64,000 bases of DNA, taken from Coix lacryma-jobi var. lacryma-jobi. Lineage: Eukaryota > Streptophyta > Magnoliopsida > Poales > Poaceae. This document shows positions 22,049-33,100 of the stretch, piece after piece. Location: positions 992,001 through 1,056,000 of the forward strand of contig VDCT01000326.1 of NCBI GenBank assembly GCA_009763385.1, written 5' to 3'. The notes under the pieces were generated by a model that did not search any database, was not told the DNA's origin, and saw nothing but the letters and a program-made list of their open reading frames with translations. Position 1 is the stretch's first letter. Every line of letters begins with the position of its first letter. Made by a program: the position numbers and the translations under genes.

Positions 22049-22967
22049 TGTTGTTTCAGGACCGGGTCCTTGAAACAGCGGGTTGTCGCACGAACGAATG
22101 CACAGAGCGAAAGCGGAAGTGAACAGAAGAGAGTGGGAACTTGGGTGAAGTGAACAGTGTTCCTCCTCTCTCTCCGTGGGGGAGGTCGGGGGCTTTTTAT
22201 ATTGAACTAGATCCACGTGAAAGTACAAGATTGCCCTTCTCAATTACTCTACTAAAATTACAAAGATGCCCTATTTAACTACTCTGTAGCCGTTCAGCGC
22301 TCCCTCCGGTGTTGGGGGCACCATTGTCACTTCGGCCCCTGGCGGGCCCAGCGCCCCCGGCTCTCTTCCCGACCGGTGGGCCCGCTCTCCCTGGCCCACG
22401 CTTCCGGCGACCTGCGAAAACCCACGGACGAACAAAATCGTAAAGACGAAATCTCCCGCCGGAGACGCTGGGTTCCTTTCGTACGAATGCTCCCTTCCGC
22501 ACGAAGCCTCCGTCGTAGGCCTGGCCGCGAACCGAAAGGCGCGCTACCGCCCGAAAGCATCCTTTCGCGCGAAGGCATTGCCTTCCCTCGATCCGCGGGC
22601 CGAAAGGCGCGTAACCACGTGAATGTCATGCTACCGCGCGAATGCTGCCTTCCGCCCGAAGGCGACGCCCTAACCTGACCAGCGAGCCGAACGTCGCGCT
22701 ACCGCGCGGATGTTGCCTTCCGCTCGAAGGCGACGCCTTAACTTGGCCGGCGAGCCGAAAGGCGCGCTACCGCGCGAAAGTCGCGCTACTGCGCGGATGT
22801 CGCGCTTCCGCGCGAGTGTTGCTTTCTGCTCAGAGACTGTCGTCGCTCGGCGTTGCGGGTCGGAAGCGCTTGCTTTCGCGCGAATGGTACCTTTCGCACA
22901 AAAGCATCGTCATCTTTCGGTAAAAGTGCGGGTCGGAGGCGCCTGCGGTCTGGGTGCCGCCCCAACA
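22049..22967 (-). repeat. Left LTR (3' LTR of the element)
   Basis: Starts TGTTGTTTCAGGACC, ends GCCGCCCCAACA. It has an extra 38 bases relative to the right LTR, near 22775-22815, inside a cluster of CGCGCTACCGCGCG-type sub-repeats, where slippage could add or remove a unit. A short purine-rich stretch (complement of ATAACCCCTTAC at 22968-22979) is the likely polypurine tract. Confidence 0.92.
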
Positions 22968-23267
22968 ATAACCCCTTACAGTTGAATCTGCAGCTCGCGA
23001 AGTTCAACCGTGTCCTTTCGCTAGGCGCCTACGCCCGCCCAAAAAACCTTCGTTTCGTCCCGAAGTTGAGGGTTTTTTTTAAGAAAATATATAAATATAT
23101 TTTTTGTTGTTATTATTATTTTTTATATTTTTGTTTTAGGTTGCGTCGCAAACGTCTTTTCGTCTTCCTCGAAAACTGTGTGTCATGATGTAAAACCTCT
23201 GCGGCGCTTCGAATCTTGTGCCCGGGCGCCTCTTCGTCTCCCTCGGGAACCGTGTCGAGGCTGATCG

Positions 23268-23275
23268 TATATAAG
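23268..23275 (+). promoter_or_regulatory. TATA-like box for the antisense gene
   Basis: TATATAAG in the context GATCGTATATAAGAGTGGAGG, about 320 bases before the ATG at 23592 and outside the LTR. Position and sequence suggest a dedicated plus-strand promoter for the antisense gene. No transcript evidence. Confidence 0.45.
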
Positions 23276-23591
23276 AGTGGAGGCTTCAGTTGGGGGGGGG
23301 GGCACTTGGTCGATCAACGCCTTCCTGCACTCGCCGCCTCTTTCGCGAAATTTGCCGCTATTCGCTTGACGCCCTTCGCTCTCCTTGGCGAAAGCTACTC
23401 GTTGTTTGATTCTCATCATTCGCTGGGCGATAGTTCATGGTACGCATGTCACTTCCCTTCTCTTTATTTCCTTAGACTTAAGTCCTGCAAATTGGTTGTT
23501 TAAGGTTGCTTAATTTCGCTTCTATTTTCGTCCATTTCGTTTCTTCTCCTCGCTTGCCTAGTTTGTTTATTTGTCTTTCGCGCCCTGTTAG

Positions 23592-26500
23592 ATGGCGTCT
23601 TCCAGCTCGACGTCGACCTCGAGCTCGTCTAGCGAAAGTACGGGTGATACCGAGTCCTCCCGTCGCGAACTTAGCGCGGAAGTGTCCATCGGATCGGGGG
23701 TTGCTCCGCGAGTTCCAGAGCACAGCGGGAGCGTGTCGAATGATGGGGATTCCGGTTTGGTTTCGTTCCCGACGGATTGTTCTTTTTATCTTGGCGTATC
23801 GCGAATGACGGCTGCCCGCTTGCAAACAATGGCCGAAGAAGGGCCTTTAAGGAGAGATCATCTTGCGAATTGTCGTGTCCCTGGAGACGAGGAAGTGCCT
23901 ATTCCGCGACATAACGAAGCCATTGTCTTTCGCGACTACTTCGTAGCTGGTCTTGATTTTCCTCTCGAGGAATTCGTATCAGATGTTCTGTCAGGGTTCG
24001 AGATACAGCTTCATCAGCTCACGCCGAATGCGTTTGCCAGGCTCAGTGTTTTCGCACATGCAATGAAGATGCTAGATTGCACCCCGCGGCAGACGTTTTC
24101 GTGCGGTTCTACGACATTCACCGTCGCCCGACGAAAGTGAAGGATCCCCTTCTTGGAAGCGAGCTACCCAGCGAGATTGGTTGCATCAACTTCGTTCCGC
24201 GGAAAACACGAGGAAGTGTTTCCATTTCGCTTACGTACCGGAACAAATGGCCGGACTGGAACCGCTTTTGGTTCTACTATCGCGTGTGCTCGGACGAAAG
24301 CGTTGCTGCCGAACTAAGTAATGGGGCGAAAAAAGGTTCTCCACTTGTATCGGTCTTGGAGAAATGCCCTAGGAGACACCTTCCGCCTGTCGTTCTAAAG
24401 GACCCGGAAGCCATTCGATCTGGGGATGCTTTCGCGCTCACTGCGCGGTTTCAGATTAGCCGGGATTTGGTTGAAGAGTGGATGGCCATTGGGATGAATC
24501 CGCTCTGCAGCGCCACTTCATTTGAAGACTTCGCGGAAAAAGACGGATATTGGGGGCCCACGCTGCTGCTGGAGAGGCCCGCGGATTACCACGATGACGA
24601 AGAATATGTCAAACATATCGAAAAAGAGACCAGGAAGATTTGTGGGCCATACTTACGCAAGGAGAGCGAATTTCAACTCGGCAACCTCGGCCGTAGTCGA
24701 CGCCTGAACCGAGCTTTCGATGCTATGGGCGTTGAGTACGCCGAAAGGCCTCTAGCTGACGAAAGCAAGGATGAGGCCGAAAGTTCGAAAGCTAAAGGGA
24801 AAGGGGTAACTCGCCGTGGTGGGCGGAGAGGTGTGGTCCCCCGGCGAAAGGTCACCGAAGTCGGGGACATTCGCATCGGGCGGTTGGTCGCCAAACCCTT
24901 GCTTACGAGCCAAGGGGGGGCGCTGGAGTCGATGCCCGATGTTGATCCCTTCGATCATCCGAGGGCGGTTAGTTTCTTTCCCTAAGGTTTTTTTTTTACC
25001 CGAGGTTTTCGCTCCTCCTTTCCTGGAATCCTCCGTTATGGTATTGACGATTTTTGCGTGTGACTTTGTTTTTGCTTCGTTGTTTGTTTTGCAGAGCTCA
25101 ATTTTCGCTGCTGGGATGGCGCCGAAAAAGCCGCAAGCGCGCCTCTCCACGTCGGCTTTCGACGACGACGTCTCGGTGGCTGACCTCTCGACATTCGCGA
25201 AACCCGGTTCGCGAAAGGCCCTGGCGGACACGGATCGGCCGGCGAAGAGGCCGAAAGCACCGCGCGTCGAGTCTGCCGCTCGGAGCTCCGCCGAGCCTGC
25301 TGCTCGTGTCTCCGCCGGAGGGGCTGCCCCACGCGAAGGGAGGGCTGGATCCGAGGGAGTGCTGGCTCCCACTGCTGCGGATAAAGGTAAGTTACACCTT
25401 TCGCCGCGACGCATTCGTCTATCGCAGGAGATGGTGGAAGGACAACTTCTTGGCTACGGGCGATTGATTGTCGATGGGGTGCCTTCGGACTACAAGAACC
25501 CTTGTTTTTACACCGGCTTGAGTTCGTCGGGCGAGACCGACGAAGCGAGAGAAGAATCTTATCGGATTGCACGTTCTTTGGGTGCAGCCTCCGACGCTCA
25601 GCTTGCCTGTCGGATCGACTTTCGTCGGGCAGGAATCCTCCCCGGCGGAAGTGATGACGCCAGCAAGCTCGTGGAATTTTCGCATAGGGCTTTCGCCGCG
25701 CCAGAGGTCGAAAGGGACCTCCTCAAGGTCGACAGCGTAAAGCTTGACGATGCTCTGTCGTTTCACTTGGCTAGCGTAAGTTACTCGGGTTGCTTTTGTT
25801 GGACGTTTGATGTTCGCCTTTCCGCAACGGGGCTGTTGGTCTTTTGGAAAGTGCTAAACTTTGTCTTTTGATTTGATGCTATTCACAGGCTGCCATCCTC
25901 GCCCGCAGCCGGCATAATCAAAACGACCTTTACATTCGCAAGATCGAGCGCGAAAAGGAGGACCTCGACATTCTGGCAAAGAAACTTACAACCGACTTGG
26001 AGGTGCAGGCAAAGAAAGCCGAAGATGAGCGCACCTTGCGGAAGGCAAACCAAAAAGAGGCTGAAAAGTTGAAGCGCGAAGCTGGGGACCTCAAGCGGGA
26101 GCTTTCGCAGCTGCGAAATGCTCAGGCCGAGAAAGATGAAGTTCTAAAGACGTCTGCCGAGGAGGCTGTCTCCCGCTTCCGCGAATGCCTTCGTAGCATT
26201 GGCGTCGAAACGGATGGTCCCTCGGAGCGAACTGCTAACGGCCTTATCCGCTGGCTTCGTTCCGAAATGGAGTCACTTGAAAACCACATGGCTCTGGGTC
26301 GAGACTACGCCGCCGTCACCGGTATCAAGGCGATCGGCCACAGCCTGGTCGACGCCGGATGCTCCCACATCGTTGACCTTCCGGTCAAAGAGGTGGATTA
26401 TTATTGGCGAACCCCGGAGGCGGCGAAAGCTCTGGGCAAAAGATTTTTTGAAGAATTCTGGCTTGCGGGTGGGAACGACATGTCGCTGATGCAGTCCGCC

Positions 26501-27279
26501 GTGGGTCGCGGAAAGGTATTTTCCTCCTTCTACTAGAGCTATCGCTTGACTCCCCTGCTGGCTATCGCTTTTTTATGCGGTGCCTTGTGGCTTGAGTAGT
26601 GAATTTTCTGGGCTATCGCTTTTTTATGCAGACTCCTGAGGAGAAAACGCGCATCCGGCAGTTGTTTTCAGAGTATATCTCCGAAAAACGGGCGCGCGAA
26701 ACCGAGCCGGAAGACGAGGCGAGTCCGCCCGAGCCGAATGACGGGGCACCCGAAAGCTCGGCCGCTGCTGCTGCCCGCGATGCAAACGCCCCCCAAGACG
26801 CAGCGGTAGACGAGTGACCTTTTTAGGGCCCGCTTTTAATGTGTTGGCAACTTGTTGTTCTGGACCTCGTGTAATGTTTTGGAACTTAAATTCGGATGTT
26901 GTATCTTGAACAGGGCGCGGATGCGGGAACGCCGGACGTTCTCGACATCTGCCCGTTAATGATTAGATCTGGCGGTATCTATGTTGGTGGTGATTTGTGG
27001 AGGAGCTATCGCTCTAGATTTCCGATGGCGTCGCTTTCGGCTTACATGAGAAAACGTGCTAAAAAACTTAGACGCACGGAAGAAAGATTACGAGCTTTTT
27101 ATGAAAGCTTCGACCCGCGCGAACTTGAGTCGAGGCGAATGAAGCGTGAAGCTTTGCGCGCGCCGCCAGGCTTCGATGATGCCACATTCGTTAAGTTGGA
27201 GCCCGAAGATGCCGTGCCTTCGCCGGACGAAAGGCGCTATAGCATTTTCCTTGGCCGCGAAAATAGTTCGCGGCCCTGA
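23592..27279 (+). CDS. Antisense multi-exon gene in the gypsy element (PF04195-like plant retrotransposon protein)
   Basis: Five exons join in phase: 23592-24967, 25095-25775, 25889-26515, 26632-26805 and 26914-27279, all GT-AG (donors GTTAGT, GTAAGT, GTATTT, GTAGAC). The product is about 1,070 residues: a Ser-rich start, a globular region with FYDIH, GCINFVP and WNRFWFYY, a disordered Pro/Ala/Arg region, a coiled coil (EREKEDLDILAKKL to ELSQLRNAQAEKDE), then a final domain with GGIYVGGDLW. The globular part resembles the grass 'putative gypsy type transposon' family (PF04195), recalled from memory. Function is unknown; antisense ORFs are reported in Tat-lineage elements. The frame changes between 24078 and 24090, consistent with one lost base, so this copy is probably inactive. 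If splicing does not use the donor at 26806, exon 4 runs to a stop at 26817. Confidence 0.65.
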
Positions 27280-27493
27280 ATTGCAATGTACAACCTTTAT
27301 CTTAAACCCGGTGTAATGAAAAGTGTCGCAGTGTGTTCTACCTTTCGGTGTTAATCGTTATTTGCGAATGTGCGATTTTTATTATTTCGCTTGACGGATG
27401 AAGTTAATCGGCCGAATGATTTAGCTGTTGTCGCTTTACTAGTTTGCGCGATAGTGCTTTTTGGTGCGGGCCTCTCGGCAGGTATTCGCGCGA

Positions 27494-28276
27494 GGGAGCT
27501 TTCGGTGCGAGCCCCTCGGCCGATAGCAAAGACGCGCCCGCCCCCACTTACTTAGGCGAGGGGCGGTAGCATTCGCGCGAGGGAGCTTTCGGTGCGAGCC
27601 CCTCGGCCGATAGCAAAGAAGCGCCCGCCCCCACTTACTTAGGCGAGGGGCGGTAGCATTCGCGCAAGGGAGCTTTCGGTGCGAGCCCCTCGGCCGATAG
27701 CAAAGACGCGCCCGCCCCCACTCACTTAGGCGAGGGGCGGTAGCATTCACGCGAGGGAGCTTTCGGTGCGAGCCCCTCGGCCGATAGCAAAGACGCGCCC
27801 GCCCCCACTTACTTAGGCGAGGGGCGGTAGCCTTCGCGCGAGGGAGCTTTCGGTGCGAGCCCCTCAGCCGATAGCAAAGATGCGCCCGCCCCCACTCACT
27901 TAGGCGAGGGGTGGTAGCACTCGCGCGAGGGAGCTTTCGGTGCGAGCCCCTCGGCCGATAGCAAAGAAGCGCCCGCCCCCACTTACTTAGGTGAGGGGCG
28001 GTAGCATTCGCGCGAGGGAGCTTTCGGTGCGAGCCCCTCGGCCGATAGCAAAGAAGCGCCCGCCCCCACTTACTTAGGCGAGAGGCGGTAGCATTCGCGC
28101 AAGGGAGCTTTCGGTGCGAGCCCCTCGGCCGATAGCAAAGACGCGCCCGCCCCCACTCACTTAGGCGAGGGGCGGTAGCATTCGCGCGAGGGAGCTTTCG
28201 GTGCGAGCCCCTCGGCCGATAGCAAAGACGCGCCCGCCCCCACTCACTTAGGTGAGGGGCGTTAGCGTTCGCACGA
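27494..28276. repeat. 87-bp tandem array, nine copies
   Basis: GGGAGCTTTCGGTGCGAGCC recurs every 87 bases at 27494, 27581, 27668, 27755, 27842, 27929, 28016, 28103 and 28190. Copies differ by few substitutions. Because 87 is a multiple of three, one minus-strand frame stays open for 281 codons, which is a by-product of the period. The array lies between the converging ends of pol and the antisense gene. Confidence 0.95.
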
Positions 28277-28788
28277 AGGCGCATGATAATTCGGTTGACG
28301 AAAATGTTTTTATGAACGCAACACGGGGAGCGTACAATCGACTATGATTATGATATTGCTCCTGTTGTCGTCTAGCAGCATGCTTGCTTTCGCTCGTCTC
28401 CTAGCCGCAGCTTGGGATGGACATGTCACTTGATAGGGCCTTCGCCTAAAGTTACTGGATTGGTGATGCTAGCTAAATGCGATGCTGACGACACAATCAT
28501 CAAAGCGAAACCGCGATTCGTGGTGCTTCCTATTCGTACTTTGCTTCTGGGCTAAGCTTTTTGGGACTGATGTTTGAAAGGGTTCGACGGCTTTGGATGG
28601 CTGGGAGGCTTGCATATGGATGTCTATTTATATTGCTTCGCCCATGCTGTGAAAACGCTGCATTTAGTCCCTTGGCTGTACTTTTTGGCGTTTGGTGGGT
28701 GAAGGAGTTAATGCAGCATTTGTACTCCTGCATCTACTGATGCTATCCAGCTGTCCTTGTCGCCTGACAAGGGATGCTCGTCTTGTTT

Positions 28789-29069
28789 GCAGGCTTTCGT
28801 TCCGCCCTCACGTTTCGTCGGAGGGTCGGTTTTCACATAGCCCGCAGGCTTTCGTTCCGCCCTCGCGTTTTGTCGGAGGGTCGGTTTGCACATAGCCCGC
28901 AGGCTTTCGTTCCGCCCTCGCGTTTTGTCGGAGGGTCGGTTTGCACATAGCCCGCAGGCTTTCGTTCCGCCCTCGTTTTGTCGGAGGGTCGGTTTTCACA
29001 TAGCCCGCAGGCTTTCGTTCCGCCCTCTCGTTTTGTCGGAGGGTCGGTTTTCACATAGCCCGCAGGCTT
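28789..29069. repeat. 55-bp tandem array, five copies
   Basis: GCAGGCTTTCGTTCCGCCCT starts at 28789, 28844, 28899, 28954 and 29007, with a final partial start at 29062. Spacing is 55 bases, once 53. Each unit holds TTTGTCGGAGGGTCGGTTT and CACATAGCCC. Same intergenic zone of the retrotransposon as the 87-bp array and unrelated in sequence. Confidence 0.93.
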
Positions 29070-29375
29070 TCGAGATTGTCGTTGGATGGAAAGGGTCTCT
29101 TTTGCCCTACCTTCTCGACATTCTCTTTTTATCACATTTTGTTGACGAATGTCTCAACCTTATGCTTGGTTGATTTCGTCTTCTACCGATTCGCGTGACA
29201 TTTTTGGGGAATTACGACTACTTTAGTAATGTAGCGGTTACATTCGGCTGCCTCGTTAAAAAACCTCGCACCCCGATGAAGGGCTTCCCCGGCGAGGAAA
29301 AAGAGCACAGCCGACCTTTGATTACAAAAATGGTGAAAGAGAGAGAAATTACACCAGAGTCGGAAAGGAGATAAA

Positions 29376-30119
29376 TTACGGGTAGAAACGGCGCAGATTG
29401 CTCGCGTTCCATGTGTGGGCTGATTCTTCGCCCTTGTCATTCATCAACCGGAATACACCGGGCACTGCCATGCTTGCCACGACGAAAGGGCCTTGCCACT
29501 GCGATTGCAGCTTGCCTTGCTTATCAGGCTGCCGAATGGTGACCATGTCTCCAGGCTTGATGTCCTTTCGGACTACCGTCTTGTCCCTGTGATGCTTCGT
29601 TTCGGCGTGGTACTTCTCAAGGTTTTCTGCAGCCTGCGATCTTATTTCTTCGATAGTGTCGAGCTCGAGTTGTCTTTGCTCTTCGGTGTTTGGAGCCATT
29701 TCAGTTCGAAAGGAGCCCAGCTTTACCTCTTCCGGGGTGACTGCTTCCTCGCCGTAAAGCAATCTTAACGGTGTGAAACCGGTAGCTCTGGATCGTGAGA
29801 TGTTGTGGCCCCATACGGTTGTTGTTAAAGTGTTGGCCCACTTTCCTTTCGGCGAGTCATACAAAGTTTTCGAAATTGCTGAAAAAATTAGGCCATTGGC
29901 TCTCTCGACAGCCCCGTTCGCTTGCGGGTAATTTACTGAGGCGAAGTTAAGCCTGATGCTGATCTCGTCGCAGAAATTCCTGAATTCGGCACAATCAAAC
30001 TGCTTGCCATTGTCGCAAGTGATGAAAGAGGGGACGCCGAAACGGCAGATTATCCTCTGCCAGACGAATTGGTTAAGGAGGTTGAAGTTATGCTGGCGAG
30101 GGCTTTCGCTTCCACCCAC
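29376..30119 (-). pseudogene. Pol 3' portion: integrase core and C-terminal domain, frameshifted from the rest
   Basis: This frame continues the integrase: FITCDNGKQF carries the second catalytic Asp, NGAVERANG the Glu, followed by SRATGFTPLRLLYG and a C-terminal GDMVTIR and SQWQGPFVV segment like the GPY/F domain of gypsy integrases. It overlaps the upstream pol frame at 30050-30119 but is in another frame, so the integrase is split after its first catalytic Asp (GIDIVGPL). The break lies near 30090-30105. Since the rest of pol is one frame, this is a disabling mutation in this copy. Confidence 0.85.
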
Positions 30120-33100
30120 TTAGTGAAGTACTCAAGAGCGACTGCTGCGAAACGCAGATTACCCGGAGCTGCCGGTAGCGGACCGACTATGTCGATGCCC
30201 CACCTTTGCAAGGGCCAAGTCGGCACTATCGGCGTGGTTTCATTTGCTGGGGCTTTCTGGTTTTTGGCGAACATCTGGCAGCCTTTGCAACATTTGACCA
30301 GCTCTCTGGCGTCCGATGCGGCGGAAGGCCAGTAGAATCCTTGCCTCATTGCTCTGTGTGCTATTTTGTGAGGCCCTCTGTGCGCTCCGCACATTCCGGC
30401 ATGCATTTCTTCGAGTAGCTGAATGTCTTCGCGCTTGCTTATGCATTTCAGAAGAGGAGCTGTTATCCCCTTTTTGAACAACTGCTCTCCGATGATTGAG
30501 TAACCTTTCGCTCTGCTGGCCATCCTTTCGGCATCCTTCCTAGACTCTGGCTCGTATGTCCCGGATAGATAGGCGAATATCTGCGACCTCCAGTCATCAC
30601 TGGCGATAGCATGTACCGAACTTGGATGTTCTTCCTCCTCTTTCACTGCTTTGGCCGAAAGCACTTGATAGAACACGTCTGGTGGAAGTGGTAGATTTTG
30701 TGCTGCGGCTTTGGCCAGTTCGTCTGCTTCTGCGTTTTCGGCCCTTGGAATGTGACGTAAGGTGAAACCAGTGAAATGCTTCTCCATTCTTCTGATTGCT
30801 GCCAAATACTTGGCTAGCTCTGGTTCTCTTGCTGTGAAATCCTTTTCGGCGTGACCAACAACGACTTGGGAATCCGACTTGACTATGCATCTTCTCGCTC
30901 CGATTGCTCGGAGCTTTCGTAAACCCAACAATACGGCTTCATATTCGGCGGTGTTGTTGGTTGTGAGAAATTGCAGCCTTGCGGCAAATCTTACCTTCGG
31001 TCCTCTTGGTGGTGTAAGGATCGCCGAGATTCCGGCTCCAGCCATTCCCCATGCGCCGTCACAGTTCACTGTCCACACGGGTTCCTCGAACTCGAGAGTT
31101 GTGTCGAAAGCGACGGGAGTCCAGTCTGCTATGAAATCCGCCAACGCCTGCGACTTGATTGCGGACCGGTGCTGGAAATCGATCACATATTCGTTTAACT
31201 CTGCCGCCCACTTGCCAATTCGGCCGATAGCTTCGTTGTTGCGAAACAATGCTTCCAATGGCTGAGCCGAAAGGACTATGATGTGGTGAGACTGAAAGTA
31301 GTGCTTTAGCTTTCTAGAAGCCATTACTACTGTGTAGGCTATCTTCTCCAGCTCTGAGTAATTCAGTTTTGCTCCCGAAAGGGCCTCGGAAACGAAGTAG
31401 ATGGGAAACTGTGTCATCTTGTTTTGATGTTCCTTCTCCTCCACCAGTACTGCGCTTACGGTGGTGTGGGATGATGCGAGGTACAGCAAAAGCGTTGCTT
31501 CCGGCGACGGTTTAGATAGCGTGGTTAGCTTTGTCAAGTACTCTTTTAACTGCTGAAAAGCCTGCCGCTGCTCTTCCCCCCAATCGAAAGGGTCGGAGCT
31601 ACGCAGAGTTCTGAAGAATGGCAGCCCTTTTTCGGTGGATCTTGCGATGAATCTGTTCAAAGAAGCCAGTCTTCCTGTCAACTTTTGCACTTGCTTTCGG
31701 TTTGAGGGCGGTTGCATGTTAATGATTGCCGCTATCTTGTCGGGATTGGCCTCGATTCCTCTTGCCGATACTAGGCAGCCGAGGAGCTTGCCTTTCTTGA
31801 TGCCGAAAATGCACTTGTCAGGGTTGAGCTTCAAACCACTTTTTCTGAGATTGCCGAAAGTCTCGAGTAAGTCTGCTTGATGATCTTCGTGTCTATCGCT
31901 CTTGACCACTATATCGTCAACGTAAGCCAACAAGTTTTTCTTTTGCTTCTGGCTTTCAAACACCTTGTCAGTCATCCGCGAGAAAGTAGGGCCTGCGTTC
32001 CGCAGCCCTTCCGGCATCCGCCGATAGCAATATGTGCCTGTTGGGGTGATGAAACTGGTTTTCTCCTCATCATCGGGATGAAGCCAAATCTGGTGATAGC
32101 CTGAAAAACAATCTAGCAAGCTCATTATCTCGCAGCCGGATGCAATGTCGACCAGCTTGTCGATACGAGGCAAAGGATACGGATCCTTCGGGCAGCATTT
32201 GTTGAGGTCGGTGAAATCGACGCACATCCGCCATTTTCCATTCTTCTTTTTCACCAAGACAATATTCGCCAGCCATTCGGGATATTGGACTGGTCGGATT
32301 ACTCCCGCATCGAGTAATCTTTCCACTTCGGCTTTCGCCGCGTCTGCCCTTTCGTTTGACATCTTTCTCAGTTTTTGCTTTCTGGGCTTAGCGCCGCTTG
32401 CGATGTTCAAACTGTGCTGGGCGAGATCTCTGCTAACGCCTTGCAGGTCGCTTGCTGACCAAGCGAAAATGTCATCGTTGGTCGCAAGGAAAGATGCCAA
32501 AGCGTTCCTTTCTTCTTCCGGCATGCTTGACCCGATGTGCACGGCTCTTTCGGGCCTGGAGGCCGCGAGCGGAATTCTCACCGTTTCTTCGGCTGCCCCA
32601 ACCTTGCATTCCGACGGGCTGACGATAGCATGCTCTTTGGTGGCTGTTTGCATTTCGTCTTTATTAGCCACCTTATTGATAAGGCTGTAGCCTGTGGTTG
32701 GTTTTCCCTCAATTCTTCTAGAAGCTTGCTGATCTCCATGTATAGCGATAATGCCGAAAGGGGATGGCATCTTCACGCACAAGTAGCTTTGTTTGATGAC
32801 GACATTAAACTTGTTCGTGAAACCTCTGCCGAAAATGGCAGTGTAGGGATAGTCCATGTTTACTATGTCGAATGTCAGTGTTTCGGTGCGGACTCTTTCT
32901 CCTTCGGCGAAAGATACAGGGACTTGCTTTTTGCCGATAGCGTCAATTTTCCTTCCTCCGAACCCATATAGTGAATTGCCGGCGGGGTCCAGATTGCGCC
33001 TGTCGAATCCCATTGCTTCGAAAGCTTTGACGAATAAGATGTCAGCTGAGCTTCCGGTGTCAATTAGAATATTGTGCAAGGTGAAACCGGCCACATTGGC

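Noticed and set aside
24752..25414. 220-codon minus-strand frame within the antisense gene region
   Set aside because: Lies opposite a phase-consistent exon set on the plus strand; content looks like a shadow.
27439..28284. 281-codon minus-strand open frame with 29-residue repeats
   Set aside because: It is the 87-bp tandem array read in one frame; the period is a multiple of three, so any open unit stays open. No start context, no recognised domain.
27494..29069. Regular repeat arrays resembling a CRISPR array
   Set aside because: Repeats are contiguous without unique spacers, in a plant retrotransposon. CRISPR does not occur in plant nuclear genomes.
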